NCBI GenBank assembly: GCA_002428225.1
Contig: DIUD01000076.1
Span: 45,307-67,018, forward strand
Source of the DNA: Roseovarius sp. UBA6167
GTDB taxonomy: Bacteria; Pseudomonadota; Alphaproteobacteria; Rhodobacterales; Rhodobacteraceae
Length of the DNA: 21,712 nucleotides
Direction of reading: 5' to 3'
In this document: positions 7,366 through 14,051 of the stretch, in pieces
Position numbering within the stretch: position 1 is the first letter of the stretch
How the letters are laid out: every line of letters starts with the position of its first letter
The notes under the pieces: generated by a model
What the model saw: only the letters and a program-made list of their open reading frames with translations
The model's database searches: none
Told to the model about the DNA's origin: nothing
Position numbers and translations under genes: made by a program

Positions 7366-7415
7366 CCGAGGATCGCTGGCGGCAGGAGACCCTCGGGTCG
7401 CGCCCGAGGGTGACG
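7366..7415. repeat. Palindromic intergenic element, copy B (partial)
   Basis: The hairpin ACCCTCGGG (7389-7397) / CCCGAGGGT (7403-7411), with a 5-base loop, repeats the second hairpin of 1822-1884. It has the same AGACC leading edge (the last three bases start the stem) and GACG trailing edge. The preceding bases GATC...GAGACC also resemble the linker of copy A, but the first hairpin is not intact. It lies 15 bases downstream of the DNA methyltransferase stop, so it could also serve as that gene's transcript end, though no T-run follows. Confidence 0.65.
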
Positions 7416-7426
7416 GACGGGCGGGC

Positions 7427-9049
7427 TCAGAGGTCGAGCGCGCCCTGGGCGGTGCTGTCGGTCTCTCGCGCGGCCTTCTTGTAGGGGTTGCCGTGGCGCA
7501 GCGGCGTGTTGACGGCGCGCGGGCCCTTCTCCATCGCCTCTTCGACGGTGATGATTTGCAGGCGCGGGACGGGATCGAAGCCGTCCACCTGAAACGTGCC
7601 CGCGCCGCGCGCCCAGTCGAGCATCGGCTTGGTCGGCGGGGTCAGGGTCAGGAAAATGCCGATCTGCGCCTGTTGTTCGGTCACGGTGGCGTCAAGGTCC
7701 TTGACCATCGCCACGCCCACGTTTTTACCGCCCTTCACGCTGACAATGGCCACGTGTTCCTTGGCGGGGCCAAAGCGGAACAGGCCGTCAATGCCGCCAT
7801 CCGCGCCCTTCTTGCCGCCGCCCTGCGGATAGGCCTTGATCAGGCCACAGGCCCATTTCTCGAATTCCTTCTTGGTCTTGTCGTCGCGCTCAAAGAACTC
7901 TCGCGCCCCGCCGATATCCTGCGGCACGCCGTGGACGGTGAATTCCGCCTGCCCCTCGAACGCGTCGTATAGCCGGGTTTCGATCAGGTTGATCGCCAGA
8001 TGGGTGATGTCGATGCCGATCCATTGGCGGCCCAGTTTTTGCGCCGCGTGAACGGTGGTGCCGCAGCCGCAGAACGGATCGAGCACCACATCGCCGGGGT
8101 TGGACGAGGCGGCGAGGATGCGTTCCAGCAGGGCGACGGGTTTCTGGGTGGGGTAGCCGAGGCGTTCTTGGGAAAGACCCTGAAGAGGGCGGATGTCAAT
8201 CCACACACTTCCCGCCTTTGGCCCTATGCTATCATTCAAATAGAGCTTTCGACGAAGACGCCCGTCCTTCTTTGGTGGATACCAAATGCGGCCTTGTGCA
8301 TCTAATCTTTCCATCTCTTCGCGCGACACGCGCCAACCTTTGGACGGCGACGGATAGCCTTTGAAATCATATGTTAAGTTGGGTCGCGGATTGGGACTAT
8401 CGAGCGGCGCTAGATGATAAGGCCCCTTCCCGTCATGGTCATCTTTGTTAAAGCGTTTAGTGTAATCTTCATCGGGCTCTATGTGAGTGTTGTGAAACGT
8501 ATAGGTGTCGGACTTCGAGTAGAATAATATAATGTCCTGATCGTCAGAAAACTTTCGACGCGCATCGCCTTTTGTGACGGAGCGCCGCCAAACAATCTCG
8601 TTCCGAAAATTCTTCGCCCCAAACACAGCATCCAGCAATATCTTCAGGTAATGGCTCGCCGTCGGGTCGCAGTGCAGATAAAGCGATCCGGTGGGGCGCA
8701 GCACCCGGTGCAACTCCACCAGCCGCACCGCCATCATGGCCAGATAGGCCGTCATCGGGTTCTTGCCCAGAAACCCCACCATGGCGTCGAGCATCTTCGC
8801 CGCCTCCTGATAGGGGCTGTCGCGCAGCTCGATCAGCGCGCGGCCCGACACCATGTCATCCCAGTGCCATGTGTCGTCAAAGGCCGCGATCTGCGCGCCC
8901 GAAACCTGCCCCGATTCATCCTTGAACAGATGCGAATAGGTGGCGTTGGAATTGAACGGCGGGTCGAGATAGATCAGGTCAACGCTCTCGTCCGCGATAT
9001 GGTTGCGCAGCACTTCGAGGTTGTCGCCGTAATAGAGATGATTGCCCAT
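7427..9049 (-). CDS. Beta-class DNA methyltransferase (N6-adenine or N4-cytosine) fused to a PD-(D/E)XK-like C-terminal domain
   Basis: A 540-residue protein. Motif IV DPPFNSN (29-35) precedes motif I DPFCGCG (324-330), the order of beta-class amino-methyltransferases. DPPF favours adenine-N6. Residues about 145-295 between them are the target-recognition region. The C-terminal part resembles a Mrr-type nuclease: GADGGIDG (415-422) with the putative metal Asp, then IVSVKGGKNV (435-444) as the (S)xK half, followed by GIFLTLTPPTKPM (464-476). I start at the ATG at 9049, preceded by GAGGAGGCGGG on the minus strand; a longer frame to 9379 lacks support. No separate restriction or specificity gene is adjacent, so it may act alone as a type IIG-like enzyme or as a solitary methylase. 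DNA for residues about 145-295 is distinctly AT-rich against the flanks. Confidence 0.83.
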   Translation of the reverse strand: MGNHLYYGDNLEVLRNHIADESVDLIYLDPPFNSNATYSHLFKDESGQVSGAQIAAFDDTWHWDDMVSGRALIELRDSPYQEAAKMLDAMVGFLGKNPMTAYLAMMAVRLVELHRVLRPTGSLYLHCDPTASHYLKILLDAVFGAKNFRNEIVWRRSVTKGDARRKFSDDQDIILFYSKSDTYTFHNTHIEPDEDYTKRFNKDDHDGKGPYHLAPLDSPNPRPNLTYDFKGYPSPSKGWRVSREEMERLDAQGRIWYPPKKDGRLRRKLYLNDSIGPKAGSVWIDIRPLQGLSQERLGYPTQKPVALLERILAASSNPGDVVLDPFCGCGTTVHAAQKLGRQWIGIDITHLAINLIETRLYDAFEGQAEFTVHGVPQDIGGAREFFERDDKTKKEFEKWACGLIKAYPQGGGKKGADGGIDGLFRFGPAKEHVAIVSVKGGKNVGVAMVKDLDATVTEQQAQIGIFLTLTPPTKPMLDWARGAGTFQVDGFDPVPRLQIITVEEAMEKGPRAVNTPLRHGNPYKKAARETDSTAQGALDL

Positions 9050-9178
9050 GGCCTGTGTCCCGCCTCCTCGCCGCGCCGAGTATGCCCCGGTCAGGTTAAC
9101 CGGCAGTTTAGGCGCGCGGGCCGGCGGCTGTCCATGGGGGCTGTCGCTTTCCTCTTTCTGCGCGGCGCCCGCCCCGCC

Positions 9179-9184
9179 TATAGT
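9179..9184 (+). promoter_or_regulatory. Possible -10 box for the glycosyltransferase-like gene
   Basis: TATAGT at 9179-9184 lies 25 bases upstream of the ATG in otherwise very G+C-rich DNA and differs from TATAAT at one position. No convincing -35 hexamer is at 16-18 bases, so the call is tentative. Confidence 0.3.
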
Positions 9185-9209
9185 GGCGCGCGAAAGGCGG
9201 GGCAGGGGC

Positions 9210-10202
9210 ATGGCGGAAACCGGCGCGTTCAACATCGTGATCGTCGCGCAGGGCGGGCGGCTGCAATACGAGGCGGTGATCCTTGCCGCCTCGCTGCGCG
9301 CGATGTCGCCGGGGTTTGCCGGCCGCCTGCTTGTGGCCGAGCCGCAGCCGGGGCCGCTCTGGCCCAGTGATCCGCGCATCAGGGGCGAGGGGACGCGCGC
9401 GCTGCTCGAAGGGCTGGGCGCCGAGATCGTGCCCTTCGAGAGCCGCTGTTTCGGCCATGCCTACCCCTATGGCAACAAGATCGAGGCGCTCTTGTCGCTG
9501 CCCGAGGACGAGGCGTTCGTGTTCTTCGACACCGACACGCTGGTGACGGGGGACATCATGCAGGTGCCGTTCGATTTCGCGCGCCCCACCGCGTCGCTGC
9601 GCCGCGAGGGGACCTGGCCGCAGATCGAGCTTTACGGCCCCGGCTATGGCGCGATCTGGAAATCGCTCTACGACAGGTTCGGGCTGGACTACGAGAGCTC
9701 GCTCGACCCGAGCCAGCCCGACGAATACTGGAAGCGCTATCTCTATTTCAACGCGGGTTTCTTCTTTTACCGCTGCCCGCGCGTCTTCGGGCGGCGTTTC
9801 CTGGATTACGCGCTGGCGATCCGCGACGATCCGCCGCCCGAACTGGTCTGTCAGCCGCTCGATCCCTGGCTCGACCAGGTCGCCCTGCCGCTGGTCATTC
9901 ATGGCTTGGGCGGCGGGCGCGACACGCTGCCCGAGGGGCTTCTGGATGGGGAGGTGAGCTGCCATTATCGCGCGCTGCCGCTGCTCTATGCGCGCGAGAG
10001 CGATCACGTGGTCAGGGTGCTGGAGGAGGTGACCGCGCCCCACCGGATCAAGAAGGTTCTCAAAGAGCATGAGCCGATCAAGCGGATGATCTACCAGGGG
10101 CGGGGGCAAAAGGTGCGCGCGCTTTTCGACCGTGACGACCTGCCGCCGCGCGAGCAGGCGATCCGCAACACGATCAAGCGCAACGGCTTCTGGATGCGGT
10201 GA
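9210..10202 (+). CDS. Glycosyltransferase-like protein (GT-A fold)
   Basis: A 330-residue protein with features of a GT-A nucleotide-sugar transferase. The N-terminal NIVIVAQGGRLQYEAVILAASLR resembles the GT8-like start. GNKIEALL (88-95) is followed by FFDTDTLVTGD (105-115), whose D107-T-D109 is the metal-binding DxD. YLYFNAGFFFYRC is the typical acceptor-side NAG segment. No membrane segment or signal peptide is seen, so it should be cytoplasmic. The ATG at 9210 was chosen because upstream in-frame codons run into the promoter region, and a GGCAGGGG site lies just before it. Donor and acceptor sugars are unknown, and no polysaccharide cluster is nearby. Confidence 0.68.
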   Translation: MAETGAFNIVIVAQGGRLQYEAVILAASLRAMSPGFAGRLLVAEPQPGPLWPSDPRIRGEGTRALLEGLGAEIVPFESRCFGHAYPYGNKIEALLSLPEDEAFVFFDTDTLVTGDIMQVPFDFARPTASLRREGTWPQIELYGPGYGAIWKSLYDRFGLDYESSLDPSQPDEYWKRYLYFNAGFFFYRCPRVFGRRFLDYALAIRDDPPPELVCQPLDPWLDQVALPLVIHGLGGGRDTLPEGLLDGEVSCHYRALPLLYARESDHVVRVLEEVTAPHRIKKVLKEHEPIKRMIYQGRGQKVRALFDRDDLPPREQAIRNTIKRNGFWMR

Positions 10203-10396
10203 GGGGCGCGGGCGGTGCGCGCGGCCGCTTGTCCCCACGCCCTTGCGCCGCGAGGAAAGGTGCGCGCCGCGCCCGACCGGCGGCGTTGATCGCCAGACGG
10301 TGAGGATTTGGCATGTCTGTTCTCTCGCTGGCCGTTGCATGGGGCGTTGCGATGCCGTATCCCGAAAGGCAGGAATTTGAAAAGGAGGCGCGCCCC
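10203..10396 (+). other. Leader region of the O-acetylhomoserine sulfhydrylase gene
   Basis: A 194-base gap. It contains a small GGCG/CGCC hairpin near 10284-10296. GGCAT (10309-10313) can pair with ATGCC around 10350, while the same TGCC can pair instead with the GGCA near 10367. An AAAGGAGG ribosome-binding site lies at 10381-10388. The two pairings are mutually exclusive, which is compatible with RNA-level control. I do not see the conserved SAM-II, SAM-V or SAM/SAH cores. An in-frame ATG at 10313 could extend the protein by 28 residues, but the strong site before 10397 argues against it. Confidence 0.3.
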
Positions 10397-11677
10397 ATGG
10401 CCTATGGTTTCGACACATTACAGATCCACGCGGGCGCCCGGCCCGATCCGGCGACGGGCGCGCGGCAGGTGCCGATCTACCAGACCACCGCCTATGTGTT
10501 CCGCGATGCCGAACACGCGGCGGCGCTGTTCAACCTGCAGGAGGTGGGCTATATCTACTCGCGCCTGACCAACCCGACCGTGGCCGCGCTTCAGGAGCGC
10601 GTCGCCACGCTCGAGGGGGGCGCGGGGGCGGTATGCTGTTCCTCGGGGCATGCGGCGCAGATCATGGCGCTGTTTCCGCTGATGGGGCCGGGGCTGAATG
10701 TCGTGGTCTCCACGCGCCTTTATGGTGGCTCGATCACCCAGTTCAGCCAGACCATCAGGCGTTTCGGCTGGGAGGCCCGGTTCGTCGATATCGACGATGC
10801 GGACGCGATCAACGCCGCGATCGATGACAACACCCGCGCGATCTTCTGCGAATCCATCGCCAATCCGGGCGGGCACATCGCCGATCTCGACGCGCTTGCG
10901 AAAATCGCCGACAGGGCCGGTTTGCCGCTTGTCGTGGACAACACCCTGGCCACGCCCTACCTGTGCCGCCCGATCGAGCATGGCGCGACGCTTGTGGTGC
11001 ATTCGATGACCAAGTTCCTCACCGGCAACGGCACGGTGACGGGGGGCTGCGTGGTGGATTCGGGCAAGTTCGACTGGTCGGCCTCGGGCAAGTTTCCCTC
11101 GCTGTCGGACCCCGAACCCGCCTATCACGGGCTGAAATTCCACGAGACCTTCGGGCCGCTCGCCTTCACCTTTCACGGCATCGCTGTGGGGCTGCGCGAT
11201 CTGGGCATGACGCTCAACCCGCAGGCGGCGCATTACACGCTTCTGGGGATCGAGACGCTGTCCTTGCGGATGCAGCGCCATTGCGAGAATGCCGAGCGGG
11301 TGGCGGGCTGGCTGGAGCAACACCCGGCGGTCGCGGGCGTGACCTATGCCGGGCTGAAATCCTCGCCCTGGCATGACCGGGTGGCGCGGATCTGCCCCAG
11401 GGGCGCGGGCGGGCTGTTCACCGTGGCGCTCAAGGGCGGCTATGACGCCTGCGTGCGGTTCGTCGATGCGCTGGAGCTGTTCAGCCATGTGGCGAACCTC
11501 GGCGATACCCGCAGCCTGGTCATCCACTCCGCCTCGACCACGCACCGGCAACTGACCCCCGAACAGCAGGCAGCCGCCGGGGCCGCGCCCGACGTCGTGC
11601 GCATTTCCATCGGGATCGAGGATGCCGCGGACCTGATCGCCGACCTCGACCAGGCCATCGCCCGCGCCGGCGGTTAA
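10397..11677 (+). CDS. metY: O-acetylhomoserine aminocarboxypropyltransferase (sulfhydrylase)
   Basis: A 426-residue PLP enzyme of the Cys/Met metabolism family, of the longer MetY type. It forms homocysteine (or methionine) from O-acetylhomoserine and sulfide (or methanethiol) in the cytoplasm. Visible residues: YSRLTNPT (54-61) for the phosphate-binding Tyr/Arg from the neighbouring subunit, DNTLATPY (181-188) with the Asp that contacts the PLP nitrogen, and the Schiff-base lysine K206 in SMTKFLTGNG. The ATG at 10397 is preceded by AAAGGAGG at 8 bases, which decides the start over the in-frame ATG at 10313. Its neighbours are not methionine genes, so it appears to be a single-gene unit. The MetY/MetZ naming is used loosely in this family. 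Confidence 0.9.
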   Translation: MAYGFDTLQIHAGARPDPATGARQVPIYQTTAYVFRDAEHAAALFNLQEVGYIYSRLTNPTVAALQERVATLEGGAGAVCCSSGHAAQIMALFPLMGPGLNVVVSTRLYGGSITQFSQTIRRFGWEARFVDIDDADAINAAIDDNTRAIFCESIANPGGHIADLDALAKIADRAGLPLVVDNTLATPYLCRPIEHGATLVVHSMTKFLTGNGTVTGGCVVDSGKFDWSASGKFPSLSDPEPAYHGLKFHETFGPLAFTFHGIAVGLRDLGMTLNPQAAHYTLLGIETLSLRMQRHCENAERVAGWLEQHPAVAGVTYAGLKSSPWHDRVARICPRGAGGLFTVALKGGYDACVRFVDALELFSHVANLGDTRSLVIHSASTTHRQLTPEQQAAAGAAPDVVRISIGIEDAADLIADLDQAIARAGG

Positions 11678-11721
11678 GCGCGCAAGGGGCCGCGCGCCGG
11701 TATTGCGCGCGGCTCGTGTGG

Positions 11722-11749
11722 TTGGCCTCGGGACAGGGCTGCGCTACAG
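11722..11749 (+). promoter_or_regulatory. Weak sigma-70-like promoter upstream of the PilM/PilP-like membrane protein gene
   Basis: TTGGCC (11722-11727) and CTACAG (11744-11749) are separated by 16 bases, 53 bases before the start codon. Both hexamers are only partial matches to TTGACA and TATAAT, so this is a suggestion based on position. Confidence 0.25.
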
Positions 11750-11802
11750 TCGGGCGAGAGACGGACGACTCCGTGCAATGGTGTGAGCGTGTCAAGACGG
11801 CA

Positions 11803-14013
11803 ATGATGAAACCGAATTTCGCCCTCGACCTCTCATTCGACGGCATTGCCCTGCTGCACCGCGCGGGCGAGGAGGATTGGCATGTCGTGGGCGAGGTTGC
11901 GCTCGACACAAGCAACCTTGAGGGCGATCTGGCCGCGCTGCGCGCGCGGGCGCAGGCGCTTGCGCCGTCGGGCATGGCAACGCAGCTCATCATCCCCGAG
12001 GAGCAGATCCGTTACCTCGACCTGCCCGCTGCTGCCGCTGCCGCTGGCGATTACGATGCGGCGGCGGCGGATGCGCTCGATGGGGCCACGCCCTATGCAC
12101 TGAGCGACCTGGTGTTTGACTGGACGGTTGCGGGAGATCGCCTGCAGGTGGCCGCCGTCACGCGCGAGACGCTGGAAGAGGCTGAGGCCTTTGCGCGCGA
12201 GCACGGCTTCAACCCGGTCCGCTTCGTGGCGCGGCCCGATGCGGCGATCTATGCGGGCGAGCCGGATTTCGGCCTGGCCGAGAGCGCCGTGGATCGCCTC
12301 GTCACGGCCGAGCCGCTGGCCGGGCCCGACCCGGACGCCGAGGCCCCGCTCCTCTTCGCGTCGATCCGCGCCGAGCGCGCCGAATTTCCCGCCGCTGCGC
12401 CGAAACTCGACGGGGCCGTGCGCTTTACCCCCGCTCCGCCGCTGCCCGACATGGAGGTGCGCGCGTTCGTCGGCGCGGCCCGCGCCAGCCTCGCGCCGCC
12501 GACCCCCGCAGCAGAGGACGTGGCCGGCGCGAACGTATCGTCAGCATCGCCCCGGCCTGTTCCTGTCCCGCGGATCACGGTTCCGCCAGTCGCGGCACCC
12601 GAGGACGAGGCCGAGCGACTGACCATCTTCGGTGCGCGTCAGTCGCAATCCGCGCGCAGAAGCAAGCCGCGGTTTCTGGGGCTGATCCTGACCGCCGCGC
12701 TGGTGATTGTGATGATCGGGGTTGCCGCCTTTGCCGCGATCTTTCCAGATAGCGGGCTGGGGCGCATCCTTTGGGGGCCAGAGCCGCAAATCGCCGTGAC
12801 CCCGAACATTCCGGAACTCGCCGATAGTAGCGCCGCGCCCGCGCCCGATCCGGCCGCAGCAGCCCCCGAAGCCGAGCCTGCGCCGGATCCGGTGCCCTCT
12901 GCCCTGCCTCCTCCCGCCGGGATCGCCACCCTGCCCGAGGCGCCGCTCGAACACGAGACCGGGACGCCCCCCGCAGTCCCCGCCCCCCCGCGATGGACCG
13001 CGCCGCGCAGCCCCGAGGAAGCGCGCGCGCGCTACGCGGCCACCGGCATCTGGCCAGAAGCGCCCGCGCCCCCGAACGAGCCGCCGACCGATACGCTTGA
13101 TGCACTCTACCAGACCTCGATCGACGAGCCGTTGGAGTTTGGCGATGCGGTGGCGCTGCCCGCGGCGCGCGCGCTGGCCGCCGACGCGCGCCCGCCGCTG
13201 CCCGCGCCCCCGCCCCCGCCGGGCCATAGCTTTGCGCTCGACGCGCGCGGGCTTGTCATCGCGACGCCCGAGGGGGCGCTGACCCCGAGCGGCGTGATCG
13301 TGCGTGCGGGCCCGCCGCCGGTGCGCCCCGAGACCATGCCGCTTCGCGCCACGCCGATCCCGGGCCTGACACCCACGCCCGAGGCGCTCGCCGCGCGCGA
13401 ACGGCAGTCGGCCATTCGCCCGCGCCCGCGCCCCGAGAATCTGGGCGAACAGCAGGAACGCGGCGCGCTTGGCGGGCGCAGCCGCAGCGAACTGGCGGTG
13501 CTGCGCCCGCGGTTGCGCCCCGCCGCGCTTGTCGCCGCGCCGCCGCTTGATGCCGCGGCTATTGAATCGGCCCTTGAGGAGGCCACCGAACAGGCCGTCG
13601 CCGCCTCGCTCAAGCCGCGCCTGCGCCCGCCGTCGCTAGAACAAGCGGTGCGCCGTGCGTCCGCGGCCCCGAGCGCGCCCGCGCCGCAACGCGCCCCGGC
13701 CTCCGGGGCCGAGGCCGACGACGGCGAGCCGGAACTCGCCCGCACCGCCGCCGCGCCGCGCATCCCCACCTCGGCCTCGATCGCGCAACAGGCCACCACC
13801 CGCAACGCGATCAATCTGCGTCAGGTCAACCTCATCGGGGTCTATGGCACGCCCGCCAACCGCCGCGCGCTGGTGCGCCTCGCCAATGGCCGGTATCAGA
13901 AGGTGCAGGTGGGCGACCGGATCGACGGCGGGCGCGTCTCGGCCATCGGAAATGACGAATTGCGCTACACGAAGGGCCGCCGGGATGTCGTGCTGCGCCT
14001 GCCCAGGGGCTGA
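11803..14013 (+). CDS. Single-pass membrane protein with PilM/GspL-like N-terminus and PilP/GspC-like C-terminus
   Basis: A 736-residue protein in four parts. Residues 1-150 (NFALDLSFDGIALLHRAG onward) look like the actin-like cytoplasmic fold of PilM/GspL, without the family's strict signatures. Residues 150-285 are a loose linker. A membrane helix lies at about 290-312 (LGLILTAALVIVMIGVAAFAAIF), preceded by basic residues. A long Pro/Ala-rich periplasmic stretch (about 313-660) holds three PRxRP repeats. The last 70 residues (QVNLIGVYGTPANRRALVRL, then GRYQKVQVGDRIDGG) resemble the PilP/GspC homology domain. Such proteins join the cytoplasmic assembly platform to the outer membrane. I know similar Rhodobacteraceae proteins as uncharacterised, sometimes mislabelled as initiation factor 2. 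The start is ATG 11803, with a second ATG directly after. No secretion or pilus genes adjoin it. Confidence 0.6.
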   Translation: MMKPNFALDLSFDGIALLHRAGEEDWHVVGEVALDTSNLEGDLAALRARAQALAPSGMATQLIIPEEQIRYLDLPAAAAAAGDYDAAAADALDGATPYALSDLVFDWTVAGDRLQVAAVTRETLEEAEAFAREHGFNPVRFVARPDAAIYAGEPDFGLAESAVDRLVTAEPLAGPDPDAEAPLLFASIRAERAEFPAAAPKLDGAVRFTPAPPLPDMEVRAFVGAARASLAPPTPAAEDVAGANVSSASPRPVPVPRITVPPVAAPEDEAERLTIFGARQSQSARRSKPRFLGLILTAALVIVMIGVAAFAAIFPDSGLGRILWGPEPQIAVTPNIPELADSSAAPAPDPAAAAPEAEPAPDPVPSALPPPAGIATLPEAPLEHETGTPPAVPAPPRWTAPRSPEEARARYAATGIWPEAPAPPNEPPTDTLDALYQTSIDEPLEFGDAVALPAARALAADARPPLPAPPPPPGHSFALDARGLVIATPEGALTPSGVIVRAGPPPVRPETMPLRATPIPGLTPTPEALAARERQSAIRPRPRPENLGEQQERGALGGRSRSELAVLRPRLRPAALVAAPPLDAAAIESALEEATEQAVAASLKPRLRPPSLEQAVRRASAAPSAPAPQRAPASGAEADDGEPELARTAAAPRIPTSASIAQQATTRNAINLRQVNLIGVYGTPANRRALVRLANGRYQKVQVGDRIDGGRVSAIGNDELRYTKGRRDVVLRLPRG

Positions 14014-14051
14014 GGCGCGGTGCCCCCTCCCGCACAAGGATAGGAGAGCCG

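Noticed and set aside
9050..9379. Longer N-terminus for the DNA methyltransferase
   Set aside because: The extension covers the promoter region and start of the divergent glycosyltransferase-like gene. MGNHLYYGDN with a GAGGAGG site is a typical start.
10203..10396. SAM-II, SAM-V or SAM/SAH riboswitch upstream of metY
   Set aside because: A GGTGAGGATTTG stretch recalls part of the SAM-II opening, but the required downstream GCTAAA-type core is missing, and the SAM/SAH consensus is also absent.
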